Shown in pieces: positions 15,147-23,783 of a stretch of 64,000 nt of DNA; position 1 is the stretch's first letter; every line of letters starts with the position of its first letter. This stretch comes from Denitrobacterium detoxificans (lineage in GTDB: Bacteria > Actinomycetota > Coriobacteriia > Coriobacteriales > Eggerthellaceae): the NCBI RefSeq assembly GCF_015062615.1, contig NZ_SUUH01000002.1:310001-374000 (forward strand). Direction: 5' to 3'. The notes beneath the pieces are model-generated. The model was not told the DNA's origin, did no database searches, and worked only from the letters and a program-made list of their open reading frames with translations. Both the position numbers and the translations under genes were made by a program.

Positions 15147-17813
15147 ATGGCCGATAAGAAGAAAATCGACTTCGATTTCGCGGCGCACGAAGCGCCCCTG
15201 TTCAAGGCATGGAACGAGGGTGGCTACTTCCAGCGCACGCCTGGTTTTGGCAAGCATCAGAACGATTGCTACACCGTGGTTATTCCGCCTCCCAACATCA
15301 CCGGCATGCTGCACATGGGTCATGCGCTCGACGACACCATTCAGGACGCCTGCATCCGTCGTGCCCGCATGCAGGGCTATCAGACGCGCTGGGTCCTGGG
15401 TACCGACCATGCTGGCATCGCCACGCAGACGAAGGTCGACAAGAAGCTGGCCGAAGAGGGCATTAGCCGCCTGGAAATTGGCCGCGAGAAGTTCATCGAG
15501 GCCTGCTACGACTGGCGTGCCCATTACGGCACCACCATCGTCGAGCAGATCAAGGGCATGGGCTGCAGCTGCGATTATTCCGACGAGCACTTCACGCTCG
15601 ATCCCGATTACATCGACGCGGTGCGTCGTCTGTTCGTGGAGTGGTATCACGACGACCTTATCTATCGCGGCAAGCGCATCGTGAACTGGTGCCCGCATTG
15701 CACCACGGCCATCGCCGATGACGAGGCCGAATACGTAGACGAGCCCGGTCATCTGTGGCATCTGCGCTACCCGCTGGTCGAGCCCATCGACGGTCTCGAC
15801 TACATCATCGTGGCCACCACGCGTCCGGAAACCATGCTCGGCGACACGGGCGTTGCGGTTTCCCCGAAGGACCCCGACAAGCAGAAGTTCGTGGGCGCCA
15901 AGGTGAAGCTGCCCATCGTCGACCGCGAGATTCCCATCTTCAGCGACTACTACGTCGATGCCGATTTCGGCAGCGGCTTCGTGAAGGTCACGCCTGCTCA
16001 CGACCCGAACGACTGGGCCATGGGCGAGCGCCACGACCTGCCGAAGATCAATATCTTCGATGAAACCGCCCATGTAGTGGAAGGCTACGGCGAGTTCAGC
16101 GGCATGTCGCGCGACGAAGCACGCGAAGCCGTGGTTGCCTGGTTCGAGGAGCATGGCCTGCTCGACCATGTGGAAGACCACGACCATTCCGTCATGACGT
16201 GCTATCGCTGCCATACGAAGCTCGAGCCCTGGCTGTCCGAGCAGTGGTTCGTGTCCGTCGACCGCCTGAAGGGGCCTGCCGCAAAGGCCGTGGAATCGGG
16301 CGAGATCACGTTCCATCCCGCGCGTTGGAGCCAGGTCTACCTCGATTGGCTCGAGAACCTGAAGGACTGGTGCATTTCCCGCCAGCTGTGGTGGGGTCAC
16401 CGCATTCCCATGTTCTACTGCGACGAGTGCGGTTGGGAAGACGCCAGCGTGGAAGACATCCACACGTGCCCCAAGTGCGGCGCTGCCGTTCGCCAAGACG
16501 AAGACGTGCTCGACACTTGGTTCTCCAGCCAGCTGTGGCCCTTTGCCACCATGGGTTGGACGCGCGAAGGCACGCAGGCTCCCGAGCTGAAGAAGGCGTA
16601 CCCCACACAGGTGCTCGCCACGGCGCGTGACATCATGGGCCTGTGGGTTGCCCGCATGGTCATGGCCAGCGAATACTGCATGGGCACCATTCCGTTCGAG
16701 AACGTCATCATCTATCCCACCGTCATGGGCTCCGATGGCAAGCCGATGAGCAAGAGCCGCGGCAATGGCGTCGACCCGCTGAAGCTCATGGAAGACTATG
16801 GTGCCGACGGCATGCGCTTTGGCCTGCTCATGCAGGTTACGGGCGCTCAGGACCTGAAGTTCAACGAGAGCAAGCTGGAAAACAGCCGTAACTTCTCGAA
16901 CAAGATTCGCAACGCAGCGCGCTTCGTCATGATGAACCTCGAGGGCTTCGAGCCCGGCGAACCGGAAGTCTCTACGCCGGCCGACCGCTGGATCTTCAGC
17001 CGTTTGGCCCGCCTGGTGGCCCGTGTCGACGAGTCGTTCGATGCCTACGAGTTCAGCGACGTCACCCGCGAGCTGTATGCGTTCTTCTGGAATGAGTTCT
17101 GCGATTGGTACATCGAGTTCTCGAAGAGCCGCCTTTCCGGCTCCGATGCGGCCGACCGCCTGGCATGCCAGCGCAACCTGGTGTTCGTGCTCGACACGGC
17201 GCTTCGTCTGCTGCATCCCATCATGCCGTTCATCACGGAAGAGATCTTCCAGGATCTGCCGGTGGAAGGCGAGGACCCGTACCTGATCGCCTGCGCTTGG
17301 CCCGAGGCTGAAAGCCTGGCCAAGTACCGCGACGAGCAGGCCGAGCGTGCCATGATCATGGTGTGCGACGTGGTTTCCGCCGTGCGCGCTACGCGTTCTC
17401 GCTATGGCATTTCGCCCAAGCAGGCGCTTTCCGTTACCGTGAAGGTGGAAGCCGCCTCCGACGCCGCGCTGCTCTCCGAGCAGGAACAGCTCATCTGCGG
17501 CATGGGCAACATCGAGTCGCTGCAGGTTGGCTGCGACGCCGAAAAGCCCGCCGAGTCCAGCGTCACGCTGGGCACGGGCCTGGAAGTATACACCGTGCTT
17601 TCCGGCCATGTGGACTTCGAAGCGGAACGCGCGCGCCTGGAAAAGCAGCGTGCCTCGCTCCAGAAGGACATCGAGAAGTTCGGGCGCAAGCTTTCGAACC
17701 CCGGCTTCTTGGCGAAGGCGGCCCCGGAGGTCATCGAAAAGGACCGCGCTAAGCACGCCGATTTGTCCGACCAGTTGAAACGTGTAGAAAGCCAGATTGC
17801 GGAACTCAACTAG
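15147..17813 (+). CDS. valS: Valyl-tRNA synthetase
   Basis: 888 residues, full length for the enzyme. The class I HIGH motif appears as PPPNITGMLHMGHAL, and the KMSKS motif as GKPMSKSRGNGVDPL. The editing (CP1) domain holds TTRPETMLGDT and DFGSGFVKVTPAHDPND. A zinc-type pair of CxxC motifs lies at CDECGWED and CPKCGA. The C-terminal coiled coil (ERARLEKQRASLQKDIEKF) is the tRNA-binding arm. It charges tRNA-Val and edits threonine. No T-box was recognised upstream, and the gene appears to be transcribed on its own. Confidence 0.97.
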   Translation: MADKKKIDFDFAAHEAPLFKAWNEGGYFQRTPGFGKHQNDCYTVVIPPPNITGMLHMGHALDDTIQDACIRRARMQGYQTRWVLGTDHAGIATQTKVDKKLAEEGISRLEIGREKFIEACYDWRAHYGTTIVEQIKGMGCSCDYSDEHFTLDPDYIDAVRRLFVEWYHDDLIYRGKRIVNWCPHCTTAIADDEAEYVDEPGHLWHLRYPLVEPIDGLDYIIVATTRPETMLGDTGVAVSPKDPDKQKFVGAKVKLPIVDREIPIFSDYYVDADFGSGFVKVTPAHDPNDWAMGERHDLPKINIFDETAHVVEGYGEFSGMSRDEAREAVVAWFEEHGLLDHVEDHDHSVMTCYRCHTKLEPWLSEQWFVSVDRLKGPAAKAVESGEITFHPARWSQVYLDWLENLKDWCISRQLWWGHRIPMFYCDECGWEDASVEDIHTCPKCGAAVRQDEDVLDTWFSSQLWPFATMGWTREGTQAPELKKAYPTQVLATARDIMGLWVARMVMASEYCMGTIPFENVIIYPTVMGSDGKPMSKSRGNGVDPLKLMEDYGADGMRFGLLMQVTGAQDLKFNESKLENSRNFSNKIRNAARFVMMNLEGFEPGEPEVSTPADRWIFSRLARLVARVDESFDAYEFSDVTRELYAFFWNEFCDWYIEFSKSRLSGSDAADRLACQRNLVFVLDTALRLLHPIMPFITEEIFQDLPVEGEDPYLIACAWPEAESLAKYRDEQAERAMIMVCDVVSAVRATRSRYGISPKQALSVTVKVEAASDAALLSEQEQLICGMGNIESLQVGCDAEKPAESSVTLGTGLEVYTVLSGHVDFEAERARLEKQRASLQKDIEKFGRKLSNPGFLAKAAPEVIEKDRAKHADLSDQLKRVESQIAELN

Positions 17814-17824
17814 GATCCGTTTGC

Positions 17825-17866
17825 TATAATTGCACAACGGTTGGCTTGCGGGCCGCCGTTGTGCAA
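17825..17866 (+). promoter_or_regulatory. TATAAT box followed by an 11-bp inverted repeat
   Basis: A consensus -10 TATAAT (17825-17830) overlaps the left arm of TTGCACAACGG (17830-17840) / CCGTTGTGCAA (17856-17866). The repeat would lie at the 5' end of the transcript for the zinc-ribbon gene, so it could be an operator or leader hairpin, or a valS terminator without a T-run. No -35 consensus was found at the usual distance. Confidence 0.45.
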
Positions 17867-17890
17867 TCGTTTATACGCAAGGAAACGTTT

Positions 17891-18409
17891 ATGCAGGAAT
17901 TGCTATCACAGTTCATAACGCCGCAGGTGCAGGGCGTGTTCATGGTTATCATCGCCATGCTCGTCATCCTGTACGTTTTGGTTGTCGTATGGGTTGCCCG
18001 CGACGCGTATCAGCGTGGCGCCGTCTGGTGGATCTGGGCCATCGTTGCCCTGGTTCCCGGCTTGGGCGTTCTGGCATATGTGCTCCTGCGTCCGTCGTTG
18101 CTCGACGTCGACCGCTCGGAACAGGAATTGGAAATTGCGCTCAAGCAGCGCGAGCTCATGAAGTACGGCGAATGTGCTAGCTGCGGCTATCCCGTGGAAG
18201 CCGATTACGTCATCTGCCCGAACTGCCACCAGCGCCTGAAGAACCTGTGCACCAACTGCGGTCATGCCCTCGACCCTTCGTGGTCGGTGTGCCCGTATTG
18301 CGCAAAGCCGGTGGGTCAGCAGCCTCGTCGCCGTCCTCAGGGCGCGCGTCGAACTACTGGTGCGCCTTCTCAGGGGCGTCCTCACAATCCCACGCAGGCT
18401 CGCGGTTAA
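17891..18409 (+). CDS. Membrane protein with double zinc ribbon
   Basis: 172 residues from an ATG with AAGGAAA upstream. Two membrane helices (about 15-38 and 46-68) are followed by a short charged linker and two zinc-ribbon knuckle pairs, CASCGYPVEADYVICPNC and CTNCGHALDPSWSVCPYC, then a basic Arg/Pro/Gly tail. The zinc ribbons should face the cytoplasm. The topology resembles PLD-nuclease-N-like double-helix anchors fused to a zinc ribbon; the function is unknown. It sits alone between valS and thrS, with a possible operator-like inverted repeat in its leader. Confidence 0.8.
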   Translation: MQELLSQFITPQVQGVFMVIIAMLVILYVLVVVWVARDAYQRGAVWWIWAIVALVPGLGVLAYVLLRPSLLDVDRSEQELEIALKQRELMKYGECASCGYPVEADYVICPNCHQRLKNLCTNCGHALDPSWSVCPYCAKPVGQQPRRRPQGARRTTGAPSQGRPHNPTQARG

Positions 18410-18434
18410 TTCCGCATATCATAGTGTAAATGGG

Positions 18435-18459
18435 GCGTCCTGCGTATGTTGCAGGGCGC
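18435..18459 (+). terminator. Hairpin between the zinc-ribbon gene and thrS
   Basis: 9-bp stem GCGTCCTGC / GCAGGGCGC (one T-G pair), 7-base loop, followed by TCTTGTATTTG. Plausible terminator for the zinc-ribbon gene or part of the thrS leader. Confidence 0.45.
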
Positions 18460-18507
18460 TCTTGTATTTGCAGACGTTTTGTCTACGTCCGGCGAAAGGA
18501 AAGTTTT

Positions 18508-20424
18508 ATGAACATCGTACTACCCGACGGAACGGTCAAGGAAGTCCAGGAAGGGGCCACGGTTGCCGATGTAGCGGCATCCATTGGCGCCGGCTTGGCG
18601 AAGGCGGCCATCGCAGGCAAGATCAATGGCGATCTTGTCGACCTGAACACGCAGGTTGTCGCTGATGCCAAGGTGGAAATCATCACCGCGAAGTCTCCCG
18701 AGGCACTCGGCATTCTGCGCCATTCGTGCGCGCACATCATGGCGGAAGCCGTGCAGGAGCTCTATCCGGGCGCCCAGATTGCATTCGGCCCCGAAACGGC
18801 CGATGGCTTCTTCTACGATTTCGGTCTGAGCGATTCCATCTCCTCCGACGATTTCCAGAAGATCGAAGCCAAGATGGCGGAAATCATTGCCGCCGACGAA
18901 CCCTTCGTGCGCGAAGTGGTCTCGCGCGAGCAGGCCAAGGAAATCTTCGCCAACCAGAAGTTCAAGGCCGAGCACATCGACGACCTGCCCGAAGGCGAAG
19001 AGATTAGCATCTACCGCCACGGCAGCTTCGTCGACCTTTGCAGCGGTCCGCATATCCCCAGCGCAGGCGTTATCGGCGCCTTCAAGCTCATGAAGGTCGC
19101 AGGCGCCTACTGGAAGGGCGACGCCAACAACGAGCAGCTCCAGCGCGTGTACGGCACGGCCTTCTTCAAGAAGAAGGAACTGTCCGAGTACCTCACGAAC
19201 CTGGAAGAGGCCGAAAAGCGCGACCACCGCAAGCTGGGCCGCGAGCTTGGCATCTACATGATGGACGACATGGCGGGCGTGGGCCTGCCCATGTACCTGC
19301 CTGCTGGCGCGCGCGTCATTCGTCTGCTGCAGGAATGGCTGCGTCGCGAGCTGTATCGTCGTGGCTACGAAGAGGTCATCACGCCGCACATCTACAAGGC
19401 CGATGTCTGGAAGACGAGCGGTCATTACGGCTACTACCACGACAATATGTACTTCTTCCAGATCAACGAAGGTGACGAGGAAGAGCCCCGCTACAGCGAA
19501 TATGGCGTGAAGCCCATGAACTGCCCGGGTCACGTCATGCTGTACAAGAACGCCATCCACTCGTATCGCGAGATGCCCATCCGCTTCTTCGAGTTCGGCA
19601 CGGTGTATCGTCACGAGCTGTCCGGTGCCGTGCATGGCCTCATGCGTGCGCGTGGCTTCACGCAGGACGACGCGCATGTGTTCTGCCGTGAAGACCAGGT
19701 AGTCGACGAAGTTTGCGCCATCCTCGATTTGGCCGACAACATCATGGGCGAGTTCGGCTTCGAGTACACGGCCGAAATCTCCACGCGTCCCGAAAAGTCC
19801 ATCGGCACCGATGACATGTGGGAGAAGGCCGAAAGCTTCCTGCGTCAGGCCATTGAGCGCCGCGGCATCCCGTACGAGATCAACCCGGGCGACGGCGCGT
19901 TCTACGGCCCGAAGATCGACATCAAGGTGAAGGACGCCATCGGCCGCTGGTGGCAGTGCTCCACGGTGCAGGTCGACTTCAACCTGCCCGAGCGCTTTGA
20001 CATCAGCTACCGCACGGCCGACAATTCTGAAGAGCGTCCCTGGATGCTCCATCGTGCGCTGTTCGGCTCCATCGAGCGCTTCCTGGGCATCCTCATCGAG
20101 CACACCACGGGCAACCTGCCCCTGTGGCTGGCTCCCACGCAGGTCGTCATCATCCCCATCGCCGACCGTCATCTGGAAGCTGCGAACGAAATCGCCCGCA
20201 AGCTCCAGCAGGTGGACGGCCGCGTGAGCGTGTATCAGCAGAACGAGCCTATGCGCGTGAAGATCGCCAAGGCTCAGGCTCAGAAGGTTCCGTTCATGCT
20301 CGTCGTGGGCGACAAGGAAGTGGAAGAGAACACGGTTTCCGTGCGCACGCGCGAAGAGGGCGACAAGGGCTCTATGTCCGTCGACGAATTCGTGTCCATT
20401 ATCGAAGGTGCGCGCATTCTCTAA
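18508..20424 (+). CDS. thrS: Threonyl-tRNA synthetase
   Basis: 638 residues from an ATG with GAAAGGA upstream. The N-terminal TGS domain (MNIVLPDGTVKEV) is followed by the editing domain with HSCAHIMAEAV and the SAD-type motif YRHGSFVDLCSGPHI. The class II catalytic core includes MNCPGHVMLYK, RHELSGAVHGLMRARGFTQD and the motif 3 region HRALFGSIERFLGILIE. The C-terminal anticodon-binding domain closes the protein. It charges tRNA-Thr and edits serine. An intrinsic terminator follows. Confidence 0.97.
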   Translation: MNIVLPDGTVKEVQEGATVADVAASIGAGLAKAAIAGKINGDLVDLNTQVVADAKVEIITAKSPEALGILRHSCAHIMAEAVQELYPGAQIAFGPETADGFFYDFGLSDSISSDDFQKIEAKMAEIIAADEPFVREVVSREQAKEIFANQKFKAEHIDDLPEGEEISIYRHGSFVDLCSGPHIPSAGVIGAFKLMKVAGAYWKGDANNEQLQRVYGTAFFKKKELSEYLTNLEEAEKRDHRKLGRELGIYMMDDMAGVGLPMYLPAGARVIRLLQEWLRRELYRRGYEEVITPHIYKADVWKTSGHYGYYHDNMYFFQINEGDEEEPRYSEYGVKPMNCPGHVMLYKNAIHSYREMPIRFFEFGTVYRHELSGAVHGLMRARGFTQDDAHVFCREDQVVDEVCAILDLADNIMGEFGFEYTAEISTRPEKSIGTDDMWEKAESFLRQAIERRGIPYEINPGDGAFYGPKIDIKVKDAIGRWWQCSTVQVDFNLPERFDISYRTADNSEERPWMLHRALFGSIERFLGILIEHTTGNLPLWLAPTQVVIIPIADRHLEAANEIARKLQQVDGRVSVYQQNEPMRVKIAKAQAQKVPFMLVVGDKEVEENTVSVRTREEGDKGSMSVDEFVSIIEGARIL

Positions 20425-20447
20425 GTGCATCGCGTTATAAATATCGA

Positions 20448-20480
20448 AAGGGGAGCGGCCAGGCGGTCGCTCCCCTTATT
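20448..20480 (+). terminator. thrS terminator (possibly bidirectional)
   Basis: 10-bp stem AAGGGGAGCG (20448-20457) / CGCTCCCCTT (20468-20477), followed by ATTTG. It lies between convergent genes and may also stop the minus-strand lipoprotein transcript. Confidence 0.7.
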
Positions 20481-20517
20481 TGTTCTGGGTAAAGCCCGAT
20501 GCGTGTAAGCGGTGGGG

Positions 20518-21363
20518 CTATTCCTCGGGTAGTTCGGCGAGGTACTTGGGCTCGGGCGTGGGCGCAAGGTCGGTGGTATCGTAGTCCTTGTAGGTGTTCA
20601 CCAGGTTCAAGATCATCTGCGCGCCGCTGCCGGTAACGCCCACCGAAATGGTGGCGTTCGTGATGCGGTTGTTCTCGTCGATGGTGAACGATAGGGCGGC
20701 GAGCTGCGCCTCGGCATTGAGAGGCCAGGTGCTCGTATCGAAGAGGCCCAGGTCGACGACGGCCTGGGGCTCGATCATGGCGGCGGCTTTCGTCTCGTTG
20801 TCCTTTACTTCCATCTGCCAGCTTTGGGCGTGGTCGAGCAGGGCGTCGACCCAGGTTGCGTCGAGGTACAGGCCCGGGCGCGTTACGAGGGCCTGCATGC
20901 TGTTGCCGGCAACGTTTACGCCGATGGAGTCTTCGCCTTGGATGACCACCGCGTCATCGCCCTGGATGTACACTTCGAGCGGGATGGGCTGGCCGTCTTC
21001 GCCGGGCACGTCGTAGGAGGTGTAGTAGCGATGCGGGTTCGAAGTGGCGTCTATCTTCACCTGGGTCTTCGATGAACCGTTGCTTTGCAGCTGCCCCAGC
21101 GTGGTGGTGGTTTCGGTGCTGCATTCGCACGTGACGTTCTTGTAGCTGGTGGCCAGCGCTTCGTCGATCTTTGCGCGCACGGTGGGCCCGTCGGTGATGC
21201 TGGATGCCTTGGTTTGCGTGTTGCCATCTTGCGATAGCGCGCTCGTGTCGGTTTGCGTGTTGGCCGAGGAATCGGCTTCCTGCTTTCCGCCACATGCCGT
21301 GATGCCCACGGCGAGCATAGTTGCGATGATTCCGGATGCTGCTATCTGAACGACCCTATTCAT
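20518..21363 (-). CDS. Putative lipoprotein, LppX/LprG-like fold possible
   Basis: 281 residues from the ATG at 21363, which has an AAGGGGG ribosome-binding site; the longer upstream frame lacks a signal peptide. The signal MNRVVQIAASGIIATMLAVG leads to the lipobox ITAC (cysteine at residue 24) and then a Ser/Thr/Asp-rich linker. The mature domain has alternating beta-type segments (VYIQGDDAVVIQGEDSIGV; AALSFTIDENNRITNATI) reminiscent of DUF6612/LppX-like lipid-carrier lipoproteins. That assignment is a guess. It is the only minus-strand gene between thrS and rplU. Confidence 0.75.
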   Translation of the reverse strand: MNRVVQIAASGIIATMLAVGITACGGKQEADSSANTQTDTSALSQDGNTQTKASSITDGPTVRAKIDEALATSYKNVTCECSTETTTTLGQLQSNGSSKTQVKIDATSNPHRYYTSYDVPGEDGQPIPLEVYIQGDDAVVIQGEDSIGVNVAGNSMQALVTRPGLYLDATWVDALLDHAQSWQMEVKDNETKAAAMIEPQAVVDLGLFDTSTWPLNAEAQLAALSFTIDENNRITNATISVGVTGSGAQMILNLVNTYKDYDTTDLAPTPEPKYLAELPEE

Positions 21364-21562
21364 GATGGCCCCCTTTATCCAACTATTTAGATTGTATGGG
21401 AAAGTGGGATATGTTTCCATTCCCATTGTTCTTCGCAGGGCAGGGAAGTATGATGAATAGGTTGCTTTTGCGGCCTCCACGCAACCGCATGGGCAGCCAT
21501 CCGCGCACTCTCGCACACGTGTGCGTATTATGCGCAGGTGCAGGATTTTCTTGAATAAGACG

Positions 21563-21591
21563 TTGACTATCGGTTTTTGCGCCGATAAACT
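21563..21591 (+). promoter_or_regulatory. Promoter of rplU-rpmA
   Basis: -35 TTGACT (21563-21568), 17-base spacer, -10 TAAACT (21586-21591). This is the best sigma-A-type promoter seen in the window, 38 bases before the rplU start codon. Confidence 0.7.
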
Positions 21592-21629
21592 AACGCCTTG
21601 CGTTTTGACACTTTCAAGGAGAAATATAC

Positions 21630-22010
21630 ATGTACGCAATCGTTAAGACTGGCGGCAAGCAGTACAAGGTTGCCCCTGGTGACATCATCGAAGTCGAAAA
21701 GCTTGATGCCGAGGCTGGCAGCAAGGTAGAGCTCCAGGCCATTTGCATTGTCGATGGCGATAAGGTCGAGCCCGTTTCCGCAAAGGCCGGTTCCACCAAG
21801 GTTACCGCTGTTGTTCTCGAGCAGTTCAAGGGCAAGAAGCAGCTCGTCTTCAAGTTCAAGAAGCGCAAGAACTACAAGAAGCTTCGTGGTCATCGCCAGA
21901 ACCTGGTTCGCGTGCAGATCGAATCCATCGGTAGCGAAAAGGCTGCCAAGAAATCCACCAAGAAGGCTGCTGCCAAGAAGGCTGAAAAGGCCGCGGCAGA
22001 CGCTGAGTAG
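21630..22010 (+). CDS. rplU: 50S ribosomal protein L21
   Basis: 126 residues. It opens MYAIVKTGGKQYKV, followed by the L21 signature KKRKNYKKLRGHRQ. The usual protein ends near residue 103; here a further tail of about 20 residues rich in Lys and Ala follows (SEKAAKKSTKKAAAKKAEKA). L21 binds 23S rRNA. It is co-transcribed with rpmA, 21 bases downstream, from the TTGACT/TAAACT promoter. Confidence 0.97.
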   Translation: MYAIVKTGGKQYKVAPGDIIEVEKLDAEAGSKVELQAICIVDGDKVEPVSAKAGSTKVTAVVLEQFKGKKQLVFKFKKRKNYKKLRGHRQNLVRVQIESIGSEKAAKKSTKKAAAKKAEKAAADAE

Positions 22011-22031
22011 TAACGAGGGAGTTGAAGTAAG

Positions 22032-22283
22032 ATGGCACATAAGAAAGGCCTCGGTTCCACTCGCAATGGTCGCGATTCCCGCGCACAGCGTCTGGGCTGC
22101 AAGAAGTTCGCTGGCGAGCAGGTAATCACCGGCAACATTCTGGTCCGCCAGCACGGCACCCACTTCCACCCCGGCGAGAACGTCGGCCGTGGCAAGGACG
22201 ACACCCTGTTCGCTCTGTGCGACGGCGTTGTCGAGTACACGAAGGGTATCAAGCGCAAGGTTCACGTCCGTCCGCAGGCGTAA
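22032..22283 (+). CDS. rpmA: 50S ribosomal protein L27
   Basis: 83 residues starting MAHKKGLGSTRNGRDSRAQR, with GTHFHPGENVGRGKDDTLFA, both diagnostic for L27. The N-terminus reaches the peptidyl-transferase centre. There is no cleavable Firmicutes-type N-terminal extension (the sequence starts directly at AHKKG). An intrinsic terminator follows, then obg. Confidence 0.97.
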   Translation: MAHKKGLGSTRNGRDSRAQRLGCKKFAGEQVITGNILVRQHGTHFHPGENVGRGKDDTLFALCDGVVEYTKGIKRKVHVRPQA

Positions 22284-22307
22284 ATCGCACGCATAATCTG
22301 TAGTGTC

Positions 22308-22338
22308 GGGGCTCCCCAGAATATGGGGAGCCCCTTTT
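22308..22338 (+). terminator. rpmA intrinsic terminator
   Basis: Perfect 10-bp stem GGGGCTCCCC / GGGGAGCCCC with a 7-base loop, followed by TTTT. Confidence 0.85.
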
Positions 22339-22388
22339 GCATTAGAATGGCTTACAACCGTAAAGCCCGATAGACAGGCGAAACGACT

Positions 22389-23783
22389 ATGTTCATAGAC
22401 AAAGTGCATATTCACGTGAAGGGTGGCGACGGCGGCGCTGGCTGCATGAGCTTCCGCCGCGAGGCCCATGTTCCCAAGGGCGGCCCCGACGGTGGCGACG
22501 GCGGCCATGGTGGCAACGTGGTCATCCAGGCTGACGGCAGCGTTTCCTCCCTCATCGACTATCGCTTTAAGCACCATTTCAAGGCGCAGCGCGGTACGCA
22601 TGGCAAGGGTAGCCGCATGCACGGCGCCAATGGCGACGACCTTATCCTGAAGGTTCCCATGGGCACCATCGTGCGCGAATACGACGAGGAAACGAAGGAA
22701 GTGGGCGAGACCATCGCCGACCTTACGCACGATGGCGATGCCGTCGTGGTGGCCCAGGGTGGCGTAGGTGGCCGTGGCAACATCCACTTCGTTACCTCCA
22801 CGCGTCGTGCTCCTGCCTTCGCCGAACTGGGCGAACCTGCCCACGAAGGCTGGATCGAGCTGGAAATGAAGCTCATGGCCGACGCCGCCTTGGTGGGCGT
22901 GCCCAGTGCGGGCAAGAGCTCCATCATCTCGCGCGTGAGTGCTGCGAAGCCCAAGATCGCCGATTACCCGTTCACCACGCTGCAGCCCAACCTGGGCGTC
23001 GTGCGCAGCGACGACTACGACTACGTCATTGCCGACGTTCCTGGCCTCATCGAGGGCGCTCACGAGGGCAAGGGCCTGGGTCACGAGTTCCTGCGCCATG
23101 TGGAGCGCACGGCCATCATCGTGCACGTGGTCGATATCACGGGCGGCTTCGAGGGCCGCGACCCCGTGGAAGACTACCGCATCATCAACCGCGAGCTGGA
23201 ACTGTATTCCGACGAGTTCGCCGCACGTCCTCGTATCGTGGTGGCGAACAAGGTCGACATGCCTGGGTTCGAGGACAATCTTGAACGCCTGCGCGAGGCC
23301 GTGAAGGCCGACTCGCTGGCTGCTGCGGGCGGCAACGAGTTTGCCGAAAGCCCCATCGACCCGAAGCTGTACCTCACCAGCGCCGTTACCGGCAAGGGGC
23401 TCGACGCTCTTGCTGCTGCCATCGGTACGCGCGTACACGAGATCCGCGAAGCAGCTCGTGTAGCCCAGGAAGCCGAGCCCCATTACGATCACGTGTGGGA
23501 GCGCAAGCGCCAGGCACGCGAGCAGAAGTTCGAGGTCGTCAAGCTCTCCTCCGACGTCTACCGCGTGGTGGGCACCCAGGTGGAGCGCATGGTCGTGCAG
23601 TGCGACTGGGAAAACGAAGAAGCCATCGCCTTCTTGCAGCATCGTTTCAAGCGCCTGGGCATCGATGCCGCCCTGGAAGCGGCAGGTGCGCGTGATGGCG
23701 ACGAAATCCGCATCGTGGGCCGTTCGTTCGAATTCGAATCGTCCCGTATGCACGAAGACATCTACGCAGGATTGGACATCTAG
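22389..23783 (+). CDS. obgE: GTPase Obg (CgtA)
   Basis: 464 residues with the three Obg domains. The N-terminal glycine-rich Obg fold starts MFIDKVHIHVKGGDGGAGC, with GGPDGGDGGHGGNV. The G domain has GVPSAGKSS (G1), DYPFTTLQPNLGVV (G2), DVPGLIEGA (G3) and NKVD (G4). The C-terminal OCT domain covers roughly the last 80 residues. Obg is an essential ribosome-assembly and stress GTPase. Its stop overlaps the proB start by one base, starting a tightly packed run obg-proB-proA-nadD-yqeK. Confidence 0.97.
   Translation: MFIDKVHIHVKGGDGGAGCMSFRREAHVPKGGPDGGDGGHGGNVVIQADGSVSSLIDYRFKHHFKAQRGTHGKGSRMHGANGDDLILKVPMGTIVREYDEETKEVGETIADLTHDGDAVVVAQGGVGGRGNIHFVTSTRRAPAFAELGEPAHEGWIELEMKLMADAALVGVPSAGKSSIISRVSAAKPKIADYPFTTLQPNLGVVRSDDYDYVIADVPGLIEGAHEGKGLGHEFLRHVERTAIIVHVVDITGGFEGRDPVEDYRIINRELELYSDEFAARPRIVVANKVDMPGFEDNLERLREAVKADSLAAAGGNEFAESPIDPKLYLTSAVTGKGLDALAAAIGTRVHEIREAARVAQEAEPHYDHVWERKRQAREQKFEVVKLSSDVYRVVGTQVERMVVQCDWENEEAIAFLQHRFKRLGIDAALEAAGARDGDEIRIVGRSFEFESSRMHEDIYAGLDI

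Noticed and set aside
14340..17837. 1165-codon open frame on the minus strand opposite clpX and valS
   Set aside because: Mirror of GC-rich codon use; valS and clpX have full motifs, and the antisense frame has no recognisable domain.
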